Assembly (NCBI GenBank): GCA_037074615.1
Contig: CM073558.1
Location: forward strand, 18,149,001-18,213,000
Length of the DNA: 64,000 nucleotides
Source: Leucaena leucocephala
Taxonomy: Eukaryota; Streptophyta; Magnoliopsida; Fabales; Fabaceae
Direction of reading: 5' to 3'
In this document: positions 49,803 to 61,873 of the stretch, in pieces
Numbering within the stretch: the stretch's first letter is position 1
Layout: each line of letters begins with the position of its first letter
The notes under the pieces: generated by a model
What the model saw: the letters and a program-made list of their open reading frames with translations, nothing else
Told to the model about the DNA's origin: nothing
Database searches by the model: none
Position numbers and translations under genes: made by a program

Positions 49803-52800
49803 CACTAAAAAACCTGATAATTATAGCGGGTAATTTGTAGTTGTTCCAATGAACCACTACAAACTCTTCACTTTGTAATAGTTTGGCTCCGCTATAATTT
49901 TATACTCATTTGAATGTGAACAGTATTAACGGCGATAATTTGATGTGGTTAAAGTTACTGCAAATATGGCACCAAGTTGGCGTCGTCTGGCTCGAACACA
50001 TTTGAGCGGTTTTGACCACTACAAATTTTTGTTCGAAGAAGCGTGAAGAGTTTTCAGCGGTTCTAACTGCTATAAACTTCCCAGCAGATCAGTGACCATT
50101 GGCATGATAAAGCTGGAGAGGATTTTGTGGCAGTTTTAACTGCGACAAACATCCCTCGGATAATAGACCATTGGCATGCCACTAGTTTATAGCAGTTCAA
50201 ACCGATGCAAGCTTCCCCAAGGATAGTTACTGTTGTCATTTTTCTAATTTGCGTAGCTTAATTGGGACAGGTTTATAGCAGTTTAAACTAATGTAAAGTT
50301 TCCCGTGGATCGATGCATGGACACATGGGATTGTTGACATTTTGCAGCAGTTTAAAGTTCCCCATGGATCGATGCATGGACATATGTCATCTACTGTTGG
50401 CATTTTGCAATGGTGTGTCAGATTAAACAGCTACAAATTGAGTAATCACTACAAAAAAAAAAATGCTTTTAAAAACTTATAAATGCACTCTATGCTGTCA
50501 TTTCAAAGTTTTGTCTTTTGTGCAAGTAGTGGAGTTTTGTGTGATAAAAAATCTTGACATACAGTGATATTTTAGTCTTTACAAATTTTATTGACATAAT
50601 TTATTTATTTAAAAATTTAAATTATTTATTTAATTTAATTATATTTTAATTAGAAATTCTTATTTAATATTATTTAACTGTTTATTTAATGAAATTTAAA
50701 TAAAAAAGTGGATTAGGAATACCTTTCTAGCTATGAATATTTTTAATGTATTAGTTAATTACTTTTATTTATTAATTAAGACTGTGATTAGGAATATTTT
50801 GTGAAGTGTAATATTTTGATTTATGAATTATAAATATTATTTTAATAAATTAGACTTTATTTATATATTAATTATTTTTTATTGATTAGTAATATGGATT
50901 AAGAAATTTTTCTATTTAGATTTAATAAAATCTTGCATTATGTATCTGTAATTTTATTTAACATTTCGTCATATAATTTTTCACTTCTAATTAATAGAAT
51001 TTATCATTGTATTTGTCATTTTAATTAGGATAAGTCATCTACGTGATAATGAGCCGATGGAGTTGTACAAACCTACCTCTAGCTAGATTGTTGGTGATAG
51101 GGATTCACAGCTGGGCATAAATGTGGGTGATTATGTTGAGGACTTCTAGCTCAACGAGGCAATTATTTTGTCTTAGATTAATAGAAGAGCTCCTTAGACT
51201 AGAGAGTCTTCCCACCAATATAATGCAAGCGATGGAGCAGGCGAGAGAGGAGAGGGCAGGAGGGAAGGAGAGGATGGTGGGGATGATCAGGAGGAGTATC
51301 AGGGGATGCCTAGTAGCCAAGCAAATGAGCGTCCTCGTTGTGGACGACTACAAATGAGGCAGTTGGTAGAAGTTTTGGGTAAGAATTTATTTAATTTATA
51401 CTTTATAATTTATATTTAGAATTTTATGAGTTTAAATGATATAATTTATTTTTAAATTACACTTTATAGACGATCAAGGGATCAGGTCATTTAGCAAGAT
51501 GACAACATAGACGTTTCCATGATGACGAGGAGGCGTGTGATTATGCCGGTGAACCATATAGATTAGCTGATCCAACAAGGGGGCCAACTATATAACAAAT
51601 ACCTGTGATTGCTGGCAAATGAGTTAACTTGTTTTTCCATCAACAAGAAGGACTGGCGGGCAATAGAAGCTCCAATTAAGGACAGAGCTTGGGAGATGAT
51701 CAAGGTAATTATTTTTAATCCTACATCAACTATTTAAAATGAATAAATCTTTTCTTGAAAATGAACATTTAATTTACTTAAGTGTAGAGTAAGTTTGTGG
51801 TAGAATAGCGTATGCAAGGGGAATACACTCAAGAAGCTGGCTGAGGACTGGAGGAATGTAAAGCTGACCCTATTTCATCGGCGAGTAATAACGGGATATG
51901 GAGTGAGGACATAGGGAATAATATGCATGATGGTGTCCCTGCGCAACATTGAAGGGAGTTTGTGAGATCGCGGTTTACGCCAGAGGCGATGATATGAATT
52001 TATTTAATTAAGTATAAAATATTTAATTTTTCACATAGTCGACTGACCATACATGCAATTTGTCTCAGGAAGCGTCTGAGAGAGGTGCCGCTAGCATCAA
52101 TCATTAGACCATGCGGCACAAGGCTAGCTTGAGACCCTTCTTAGTTACTTACGATGAGATCATAAGTAGATAAATTATTAAATGTTATTAACTATTTATT
52201 TATAATTTAATATTTACATGTTTATTTGTAGTGAACTTTTAGGAGATGAGGGTTATGGCGGAGTGGGGATACAAGCCTACCATAGGCAAGATGTGGTATG
52301 AGTTGTATAGGCCTCAAGATTGACTTCTGCATCAGAGGGTGTTGAAGAAGTTGATGTATATACTTAATTGTTATAATTTAGTATTTTTATAATTAATTGA
52401 CATTTTTTAATTTGTTTGTTTTTTTTAACAGGGATAGATGACAAATCTTGATGTAGAGATGCAAGAGTCACATTGGTCAGCCTTTGATCCCACCACGTCA
52501 CTTGTATAGGGCAGTGGTTGACCTCAACACCCCGATAAAGTCATGGGACTCAGTCTCTGTCCCACACCAATGAGACTAAGACAGTCTTTGGTTGCTCCTG
52601 GCCCGTTTTCCTCTCAGTCACAAGCTGCACCAATCCAGACAAGCGCAGGAGTTAGGCGCCAAAGCGATGTATCTATGGAAGAGCTTCAAGACTAGGTCTG
52701 ACGCGAGGTATAATCGCAAGTGTGAGTAAGGGTGCAATATATTCAGGGCTAGGTGGACGCATTCCTGAAGGCCATATCCACATAAATTCATGGCGCCACA

Positions 52801-52960
52801 ACTCCTCCAACGATGCCTGAGATTCACTTGCCTCCTATTGTCATATTAGTCCCATTGTTGTTACCCCTGCCTCGCTAGCTCCATAAAAGTAGACATTGCC
52901 AAATCTAAACGAGGATGTCCACGGTGATGCATATCATCCCTGAGTTGATTTCTGTATTTT
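49803..52960 (+). mobile_element. CACTA (En/Spm-type) transposon relic
   Basis: Begins CACTAAAAAACCTGATAATT (49803), followed by at least six subterminal repeats of the type GCGGTTTTAACxGCTACAAA with a following TTCCCC (49.96-50.40 kb). A second CACTACAAAAAAAA lies at 50447. Downstream (51.02-52.9 kb) are broken coding pieces of balanced composition. A piece reading KKDWRAIEAPIKDRAWEMIK (near 51650-51705) is typical of the plant En/Spm transposase_24-type protein, followed by fragments near 52050-52170 and 52240-52360. Many stops and frameshifts interrupt them, separated by AT-rich intron-like stretches. No matching right end was found. Non-functional. Confidence 0.6.
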
Positions 52961-53433
52961 TTAAAGAAAAAAACTTTGTTATTAGTTATAGTTTATTTCA
53001 CAAAATTTGAATATTATGAATTTAATTTTATAAAGTTAATTTTGTTTTGGTGCGGATAACATAATGTCTTAGGTCAGCTCACTTTGATTAAAGGATTTAT
53101 TAGAGGTTTAGATTGATTTGAATGACTATAAAGGATAACAAAACTTTATCAGCAAGGGTATATATTTTTCTATACCTATCTCATTTTAAGAGGATTTATC
53201 TAATTTTAAACTAATTTAAATTGAGTTGGGTAGGACCTCAAAAGATGATAAAACTTAATAGTAGAATCTTGCCACCTTTGATGTCTAACTAGATCTATTT
53301 CAGTCCAAAACTCTAATAAATACTACAATTAAACTGAATAAGTCTAAGGAACTGGGTGTTCTACTCCAATAAAAAAAAATCCTACATCTGGCTTTGATTT
53401 ATTTTAAATTTTTAATTGGTTTGATGATATATA

Positions 53434-53945
53434 GTGCTTGTTTGATTTTTTTAAAAACTAAGATTTTAAAATCTTTTTTAGGTAAAAATTAGATTTAGAA
53501 AAATTTTAAAATAAACAGGTATATTTGTTCAAATGGGCTTTTGGACTAAATTATGGTTTAAAATTAAGGTTTCAGATAAATTGGTCAGAGTAGCTTATGG
53601 AACAGTAAACCACTTATAAACTAACCAATTACTATATTATCTCTACTTTTTCTTACACTATCTCTCATACTTTTTTTACACCCTCTCTCCTCTCTTTTAC
53701 TTTTTCTCTTTTTTCTTTCTTACACCCTCTTTCCTCTTATCTCTTATCTCTCCTCATTTAATACTCATACTATTTTTCATAATTTACCAATAATAAAAGT
53801 ATTTTTGAAAATAACTATCTAAATACTCATTTATTTAAAATCACTTTTTTTTATAATCTCTTTTTCAAAAATTCTTTTTCTATAAACTGTTTAAAAAAAT
53901 TTTTTTTTATAAATTTATTTTTAAAATCCTATTTAAATGGGCATA
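53434..53945. mobile_element. Pyrimidine-rich MITE, family A, copy 3
   Basis: GTGCTTGTTTGATTTTTTTA at the left; a CT-rich core (53640-53755, CACCCTCTCTCCTCTC, TTTCCTCTTATCTC); right part AAATACTCATTTATTTAAAA and TTTTTTATAATCTCTTTTTC, closely similar to 2.48-2.53 kb. Absent from the partner duplicate at 47.7-47.8 kb, so it inserted after the duplication or was lost there. Confidence 0.6.
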
Positions 53946-54268
53946 ATGGATTGTAAGGTTTTAGATTAATCAAAAAAACGTCAATATTGCTGGACGGGGA
54001 GAGGATCGGATCTGATTGATGTATCACTGCATTTGCTTGTGGTGCTGTTCTTGTGCTGACAAATGTATCCCTGTCATTTCTTCGTGGTGCAGTTCATGTG
54101 CTGACAAATGCATCACTCTCAGTTGCTTGTGGTGCCGTTCACGTCCTGGCAAAGTATATTGTGAAGATGCATTAATTTGAATCGAATTCCAATTCAATCA
54201 CTTTCAGATAGAGACTAGAACAGTAAGGAGAGTTTTTTTAATAATACAAAACAAATATAAAAATAATC

Positions 54269-55630
54269 GTAAAAATCTATAAAAAAATACTTTTTAAATT
54301 TTAAAATGATCCTATCAATTTTTAAAATCTCAAATTCAACTCAGTCTAAAGAAGGATTTTAAAATTTGTATATTTTTATAATTTTTCCCTTTACTTTTGA
54401 CCACATGAGATTCAGTTTTGTAATACAATTTACTATATTTTATAGATATTTATAATAACGATAATATAATTGATAACTATTTATTTTAGATCTCAAATAT
54501 ATTAAATGAAATGAATTATTTAGGAAATTTATTATTTTTATAACAAAATTTACAATACTACATTAAATATTTATAATAAGAGTTGACAACTATTTTTTTT
54601 CTAAATATCAAATATGTTGAAATAAATGAATTGAGAGATTCACTATTTTTATAACAAAAATTACTATACCTATTAGATATTTACTATAAAAATAATGCAA
54701 TTGAGAATTAGTTTTTTTAGAACTCAAATTTGTTAAAATTAATAATTTTTTATGATGATTTATTACTATTATAATAAAATTTACTATATCTCATTACATA
54801 TTTACTATAAGAGTAATGTAATTGACAACTACTTTTTATATAACTCAAGCTTGTTAAAATAAATAATTTTTTTAAAAATATTTATTACTTTTATAAAGAA
54901 ATTTATTATGCCTTATTATATATTTATTAGATAATCCAATTTACAACCATTTTTTCAAAACTCAAACACGATAAAATAAATACATCCTTATATAGTTATT
55001 TACTATTTTTTTTAACATGATTTATCATACTTCATTGTATATTTGCCATAATAGTAATTTATTTTAACAAGTTTTAGATTTGAAAAATATAGTTAGCAAT
55101 TTATTATTATTATAATAAATATGTAATGAAGTGTATGTAATAAATTGTATTATAAAAGTAGTTAATTACCACAATTATTTATTTATTTTAATATATTTTT
55201 TTTGAAAAAATAGTTATCAATTAGATTACTCTTATAGTAAATATCTAATGAGGGTAGTAAATTTCATAACAAAAAGTAATAAATCTCCTAAAATATTCAT
55301 TTATTTTATGTTTAAGGTATAAAAAATATGATTATTAATTGCATTACTCTTGTAATAAATCTTCACAATGAATACATTTAATTTAACATGTTTGAGATAT
55401 ATAAAATATAGTTATCAATTGTATTATTATTGTTGTAAATATCTAATGAAATGTAATAAATTATATTAGAAAAGTAGTAATCTTATGTTGTTAAAGTAAA
55501 GGATAAAATTATAAAAGTATCTAAATTTTAAAATCCCTATTTAGTCATGAGTACGGATTTGGGATTTTAAAAATCTATATAATTATTTTAGAATTTAGAA
55601 TTTTAAAAGGTAATTTTTAGGGATTTTCTC
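54269..55630. mobile_element. Fold-back Mutator-like element with 9-bp target duplication
   Basis: 1362 bp flanked by perfect AAAATAATC duplications (54260-54268 and 55631-55639). The partner duplicate has the empty site, AAAAGAATC once at 48337-48345. Ends: GTAAAAATCTATAAAAAAAT versus reverse-complemented GAGAAAATCCCTAAAAATTA. Each arm is about 650 bases long. The left arm is a chain of about 117-bp direct units (e.g. TTTACTATATCTCATTACAT, AAGAGTAATGTAATTGACAA, CTCAAGCTTGTTAAAATAAA), and the right arm repeats them in reverse complement, turning near 55065. No transposase. The 9-bp duplication is typical of Mutator-type insertion. Confidence 0.85.
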
Positions 55631-56364
55631 AAAATAATCCAACCACTAAACTATTCATACAGCTCGCTTATGAGAAGATAATGATATGACAATAAAAATA
55701 AAAATTAAAATAGTCTTTGTAAAGCTATTGATTATTATTATTATTTTAGTGTGGAAATGCTTTCATTTTGTTTTAATTAACAATTAGTATTGAGAATTAA
55801 ATGATCATTTTGAAAAGGGTAAAATAACCTTTAGGTTTCATTTTGATCATTTACTAAAATAGCATACTAATGAATTCACTAATTTGGATCAAATAACTAA
55901 AGGAGGTACTATCCTTAGTTTGAATAATTTCCAATTTTTTCTTAAACAAGATTAATTAAACTTTTTAGTCCTTAAAGGTCATTTCCCCAACAAGTTCTAT
56001 CAAAATAATAATTATTATATTTTCTTGCACAGGGAAATTTTTTATCATTTTACTTTCTTTCCTTGTTTATTCCATTCAAACACAACCAAACATTAAAAAT
56101 AAACTTTTCAGACAAAAAACACAAATATATTGCATTATACATTTTTATATGACACAAGATAAACAAGTTATGCATCAATGACTTTATATGCACACAGAAG
56201 TCCACTAGCTCACTATCAAAACAGATAGTAACTACAAAGAAGTCTACCTCCTCGTTAGAATAGGTAGACAAAATTGATAGATACCAATATTATATGAGAG
56301 GATTTAAATCAACCACACATTCGTACACAAATCTCAGACCATAGTTTCAAGCAAAGGAGGAACA

Positions 56365-58333
56365 ATGGAAGAGAGTCAGAACAGAAGACCACATTGTTTG
56401 GTTTTGCCTTTTCCAACTCAAGGTCATGTAAACCCTATGCTTCAACTATCAAAGCGTTTGAATCATAAAGGGGTTAGAGTCACACTCGTCGCCTCTCGCT
56501 TCCTCTGCAACACCTTACAGTTCAAATCAACCTCCATAGCTCTTGAGAGCATCTCCGACGGCTTCGACGACGGAGGATTGGGAGCTGCAGAGAGCGACAA
56601 AGCTTACGTTGATCGTTTCTGGGACGTAGGGTCAAAGACTTTTGAAGAACTCTTACAGAAGCTCATAAGTACTGGGAATTCAATTGACTGTGTTGTGTAT
56701 GATTCTTTCATACCTTGGGCTCTTGAGGTAACCAAGAAGTTTGGGATTATGGGAGCTGTGTTTTTCACTCAATCTTGTGCAGTGAACAGCATATATTATC
56801 ATGTTTATCATGGAAACTTGAAGATTCCTTTGAGTGATGATGATGAATCTGAGATTTTGCTTGCTGCGTTGCCTCCACTTGCTTCTTGTGACTTGCCCTC
56901 TTTCTTGTATGTTTTGGGGCCTTATCCAGCTTTCACGGGCATGGTTGTGAATCAGTTTTCTAATATTGAGAAAGCAGATTGGGCGCTTTGCAATTCCTTT
57001 TATGAGCTTGAACCACAGGTCAGTAATATATACTTGTTCATTTATTCCAAGTCAACCATGCCTTGTATTATACCCATTTGCTTATTAAGAATGGAAAGCC
57101 TCCAAAAAAATTGTGAAGGAATTCCATCTTGTTGAGTTAATATTTCTTAGTTAGACCAAACAATTTGATAGGTTGGATCGTCAATCGGGTTTACTAACGT
57201 TTTCATGATTGAATCAAGTTGAACTCTGTTGCAGATCATACAGTCAGTTAAAGTGGAAACACGCTAGAAGGAGGGCGTAAACCTCCGACCTTGTGGTTAA
57301 CAGCCACACACTCTAGCCAACTGAGCTATTCTATCTTGTGTTTTATTAGATAAGAAAAATAAAAACAAAAGCATTTATGATACTATACCTATCGCTAAAT
57401 TATATAATTATCTGAAATTTTGAAGTTTATATAAATAATGACCTTGATCTCTGAAAGTTGGGTAAAGAATCCCTTAAACGTTCAAATTTGTGTTGATGAC
57501 CCTACCATCAATTATTATATTATTTTAAGCAAAAGCCTTCTCATTTTTCACCCTTGAAAGTGTTCATTAATTACATCTTTTGAACATCTAATTAGGTGGC
57601 TGATTGGCAAGCAAAAATCCTGCCTCTGAAGACCATAGGACCAACCATACCATCAATGTTCTTAGACAAAAGACTCAAACATGACTATGCCTATGGTTTC
57701 AGCTTTTACAAGGAAGAAGACGAAGCTTGCATGAAATGGTTAAACGAGAAGCCAATTGGTTCTGTCGTTTATGTGTCCTTTGGAAGTTTAGTAGCTCTTG
57801 ACAGTGATCAAATGGAGGAGATAGCTTGGGGCTTGAAGGACAGTGGAAGTTACTTCTTATGGGTGGTAAAAGAATCTGAGAAACCTAAGCTTCCTAAGGA
57901 CTTTTTGGACATTTCACAAAACAAAGGCTTGGTGGTCATATGGTGTACTCAATTACAAGTGTTAAATCATGAAGCTGTGGGCTGCTTTGTGACACACTGT
58001 GGATGGAACTCGACATTGGAAGCTTTGAGCTTAGGGGTTCCCATGGTGGCAGTTCCTCAATGGACAGATCAACCCACAGATGCAAAGTACATAAAAGATG
58101 TGTGGAAGATTGGAGTGAAAACTGAAGCTGATGAGAAAGGAATTGTGAGAAGAGAGACAGTGAAAAAGTGTATAGAGGAAGTGATGCAGAGTGAGAGAGG
58201 AAAAGAGATGAAGATGAATGCCATGAAATGGAAGAATCTTGCTGTGAAGACTTGTGATGAAGGTGGAAGTTCTGATAAGAATATTGATGACTTTGTAGCA
58301 AGTCTTATTGCAGCTTCTATCCAATGCCAATAA
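56365..58333 (+). CDS. UGT74-like UDP-glycosyltransferase (2 exons, 463 aa)
   Basis: Exon 1 is 56365-57018 and exon 2 57596-58333, joined at CCACAG/GTCAGT...ATTAG/GTGGCT in phase 0 (ELEPQ + VADWQAK). Family-1 plant glycosyltransferase: N-terminal catalytic His21 in FPTQGHVNPM and its Asp partner Asp113 in VVYDSFIPW; C-terminal 44-residue PSPG sugar-donor box at 334-377, from WCTQLQVLNHEAVGCFVTHC to VPQWTDQ, ending in Gln as in UDP-glucose users. Length and intron position fit group L/UGT74, whose members glucosylate small carboxylic acids and related acceptors (e.g. salicylate, indole-3-butyrate) in the cytosol; the acceptor here cannot be told from sequence. It is the only intact member of a decayed local array (30.2, 36.7, 58.4-61.1 kb). 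The intron contains a tRNA-Asn-like sequence in antisense. Start chosen as first ATG, right before the conserved N-terminus. Confidence 0.96.
57262..57335 (-). tRNA. tRNA-Asn(GTT)-like sequence, probably a pseudogene, in the UGT intron
   Basis: 74 bases on the minus strand fold as a nuclear-type tRNA-Asn. Acceptor GATAGAA pairs with TTCTAGC (one mismatch at position 2). The D arm is TAGCTCAGTTGGCTAGAG, the anticodon arm TGTGGCTGTTAACCACA with GTT, and the T stem GGAGG/CCTCC. The T loop reads TTTACGC instead of TTCGAxC, spoiling the internal B box, so polymerase III activity is doubtful. It is not the chloroplast trnN, whose arms differ. It could alternatively be the head of a tRNA-derived SINE. 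Confidence 0.7.
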
Positions 58334-58544
58334 GGAAGAAGAAATAAATGCATGGTGCATAATTAATTTGAAAAGTGATAGTGTTATTTGCCATCTTTCT
58401 ATGTTTTGGGGCCTTATTCAGGTCTCACCGACATAGTTGTGAATCAGTTCTCTAATATTGAGAAAGTAGATTGGGTACTTTGTAATTCCTTTTATGAGCT
58501 CGAGCCAATAATCCTTACTTTATTTTAAGCCAACTTTGCATATA

Positions 58545-59022
58545 TACTCCCTCCAGTACTTAATACGCTATAATCTAATACAAATTATAAGAGCTAATTA
58601 ACATTTTTTTATAGATTAAGAAAATTAAATAAATTAGTTAATTATAACTAATATATGATCTAGTTAACTAATTTAGATAGATTAATGAGTATATAATATG
58701 AATTCATCTTGAAAGAATAGATTTGATCATAATTAACTAATTTATTTAACTAACTTAATATACCCAAAAAAATATTTACTGACTTTTATATTAAGAAAAC
58801 GAGGAAATAAGAGTTAGTTAACTAATCTATATAGATTAAATAAGCTAAACAATTAATTAATTATAAGTAATACAAGAGTTATTTGACTAATTTAGATAAA
58901 TTAAGGAGTATATAATATAAATTTGTCTTAAAGAGTTAGATTTAGTCATAATTAATTAATTTATATAGTTTCTTTAATATACTCAAATTAATAAAATAAC
59001 TCTTATATTAAATATAAGAAGG
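58545..59022. mobile_element. Two adjoining Stowaway-like MITEs
   Basis: Starts ACTCCCTCCAGTACTTAATA, a Stowaway-style terminus. The family interior (AACTAATTTAGATAGATTAA, GAGTATATAATATGAATTCA, TTTGATCATAATTAACTAAT) occurs at 58.65-58.75 kb and again at 58.88-58.96 kb, so there are two copies head to tail or nested. They lie in the decayed UGT intron. Confidence 0.6.
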
Positions 59023-60364
59023 GGTGGCATTTATGTTATTTTCTATTACTCCTTTTGGTCATAAATATCAGAACTAATTAAAAAATTTACTTTAATCCTA
59101 AATATAAAACCTTAATCCATCTTACTTCTCAAATTTATAATTTTTTAAGTTATTTATGTTGATTATATATATTAAAGGAATTTTTATTTAATACATAATT
59201 ATTAAAAGAGGTATTTTAAGAAAACTAGAACACATTTGTTAAAAAAAATAAAATATATTTGTTATAAATAATTAACTTAAGTAATCTAAATAATTTTTTA
59301 ATATTTATGAATTTATTATTTAATTTTTACATTTAAGATAGGAGTATAAGTTTACAATCTCATTTCCTATTTAAAAATGGAAAGCTTCCAAATTGTAAAA
59401 TGAAGCAACCAGAAGTGGGGTCTATATTTGGTAAAAAAGAAAAAAGCCACCCACTCTGTAAGAAAGATTTTTTATCTTACCGTTACTTCCATCCCTTTAC
59501 CTAAGAACCTACGCTTGTTATATGGGGGAAAACTCAATTTATGACATTAAATATAGGGTTGACAAAAGCACAAAAGGAAGAATCAACCGTTTATTACATT
59601 ATTCCAGGAATAGTGCCACTCCCTGCACTTTACAGGAGAGAAGATTTTGGAGTCAACAAATAATAACCTCGTTGATTTTAAAAATTTAGACTAGAAATCT
59701 CTAAAATTTTAAGTTTGTACAAATAACCCTATATCATTAATTTTTTTTATTTGACTTGGGGTTTGTTTAGATTAATGTTTATGAAATTGACTATCTTTTG
59801 TAAATTGAAATTGGAGTAGAAGTTAATATAATATAATTTGTATTTGTATAGACTTTTATGAAAACAGTCAGTTTGATCAATAGAAATTTGTTTAGATAAC
59901 GTATTAAAAAGTATGTTTTAGAGAGAGAAAAGAAGCTAAAAAGTTAGAAGCTATAAGCTAAAAAAAAATCTTACAACTTTAAAGTGATTTTTGGGTAACA
60001 AGTCACTTGCCCCAAAAGCCAAGTTAAACATTATTTTTTTTTCATCTAACTAATTTCTTTTTATCCCAATTGACTTCTGAGACTGAGACTTCCTAACACT
60101 ATCTTTATCCCAAACAAGCCATAACAAAGTACCAGTGATATGTTAACCTTATGCATAGTAGCCACTTCATTCACTAACCCCTTTAAACTATTAAGTTATA
60201 TACAAGTTATGTGAGCCCTCCTTAATATTAAGTTCAAAGAAGCTCGGTTCATTTTGTTAAAAAACTTGATTTTCGCCATTCAAGAGAATGCGTGTATCCA
60301 GACAATAAATATTTTATCATCCTGAAAGCTGTTCATTAATTACATTTTTTGAACATCTAATTAG
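59023..60364. other. Rest of the decayed UGT pseudogene intron
   Basis: AT-rich; the segment at 59740-60120 has a family of TTTGTTTAGATTAA / CCAAACAAGCCATAA ends and could be another degraded MITE. No gene. Confidence 0.4.
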
Positions 60365-61062
60365 GTGGCTGATTGGCAAGCAAAACTCTTCCCTCTAAAG
60401 ACAACAGGTCCAACCATACCATCAATGTTCTTAGACAAAAGACTCAGATAACAGTGCCTATGGTTTCAGCTTTTACAAGGAAGAAGACGAAGCTTGCATG
60501 AAATGGTTAATGTAATTTATGTCTCATTTGGCAGTTTGACAATTCTTGACAGCGATAAAATGGAGGAGATGGCTTGGGGCTTGAAGGGCAGTGAAAGTTA
60601 CTTCCTGTAGGTGGGAAGAGAATCAGAGATAGGGCGTTCTGGACATTTCAGAGAGTAAGGGATTGGTGATCACATGGTGTTCTCAACTAAAAGTGCTGGA
60701 TCATGAAGCTGTGGGCTGCTTTGTGACACATTGTGGATGGAACTCTACAGTGGAAGCTTTGCGCGTAGGAGTTCCAATGGTGGCTGTTCCTCAATGGACA
60801 GACCAACCCACAGGTGCAAAGTACATAAAAGACGTGTAAGATTGGAGTGAAAGCTGAAGCTGATGAGAAAGGAGTTGTGAGAAGAGAAACAGTGAAAAAG
60901 TGTATAGAGGAAGTGATGCAAAGTGAAAGAGGGAAAGAGATGAAGATGAATGCACTCAAGTTGAAGAATCTTGCAGTGAAGGAGAGTGATGAAGATGGAA
61001 GTACTGACAAGAATATTGATGACTTTATAACAAGTCTTGCTGCCTCTACCAAATGTCACTAA

Positions 61063-61873
61063 CATATGTGAGTATACATACATATATATATGTGTGTGTG
61101 TGTGTGTATGAATGCATAGTTTGCCAATCACGATGAATGCGTAATGGTTACAAGTTCAAAGAAAGAGATCAATCCCACACGTCTTGCTGGTTCTTTCCTT
61201 TTTTGGGTTATCTTGCTCGGAAACACATCAATCACATTAGCAATACCTTCCTATCTATCTATCTCTCCCCCCCCCCCCTTTCTCTGCACTTGAGCTCTAA
61301 AACTCAGACAAAGTACAAGTTTCAAACATGACTTTAGCAATCATTCTCTACAAGCACAATGCCCCCCATGTGCGTATCAATATCAAATTGTGGAAGCTTC
61401 ATAAGAAGACTTGAAAATGTATCATTTTGTGCAGTATATGAATCTATATTCTCATGGAAAAATAAAAAGGAGCATCCAAACAAGCAACTATCAAGGGAGT
61501 GACTGTCAAGTGACATTTCATCCCTTGTAGAAACTTTTAGCAGTGCACATTTTCAAACCGTAGAAGGCAATCAAAGTATCTATCAACTCAAATCATCTTG
61601 TTTTTTTTATCGGTTGATACCAACTGAAATACTCTTTTTGATAAACCAGAGAATTCTACATAATATCAATACATAGCTCACCTACATCCATTGAGAATCC
61701 GTGCGTGATTATATTATATTGGTGTTTAAGTGGATAGCATACAGCTAGATCTAGATCTAGATCATCTAAATTGTCTATTGCATTAACATTTATTTTAAGA
61801 GCGCAAAGAAAGAGATAATTACGTATTAAATTGATTACATATACCCTTACATGTACATACATCGCTTACCTTT
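61063..61873. other. Convergent intergenic spacer
   Basis: Between the plus-strand UGT relic and the minus-strand kinase. A GT microsatellite lies at about 61091-61108 and a run of about 13 C bases at 61267-61280. The sequence at 61300-61870 is less AT-rich and probably holds the 3' UTR of the receptor kinase. Confidence 0.5.

Larger units (their letters stand above)
53060..56320 (+). repeat. Upstream flank of the intact UGT (partner of 47400-49560)
   Basis: Second copy of the segmental duplication. It is longer than its partner because of two insertions: a family-A MITE (53434-53945) and a fold-back Mutator-like element (54269-55630). The last 200 bases before the UGT ATG include a TATA-like TATTATATGAG near 56288. 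Confidence 0.85.
58385..61062 (+). pseudogene. UGT74-like pseudogene (exon 1 tail and exon 2)
   Basis: 58385-58508 matches the last 125 bases of exon 1 of the intact gene (YVLGPY..., NQFSNIEK, FYELEP), only about 50 bases after that gene's stop; everything upstream is missing and the donor is lost (CCAATAATCC for CCACAGGTCA). 60365-61062 is exon 2, preceded by the same intron tail (ACATCTAATTAG). It is broken by a frameshift after RLR (CAGATAACAG), a deletion removing the NEKPIGS codons (near 60508), a TAG where LWV should be (near 60607), loss of the LPKDF codons, and a TAA at DV(W)K (60837). The open 3' tail (60847-61062) is intact. The intron has grown to 1.86 kb by MITE insertion. Confidence 0.9.
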
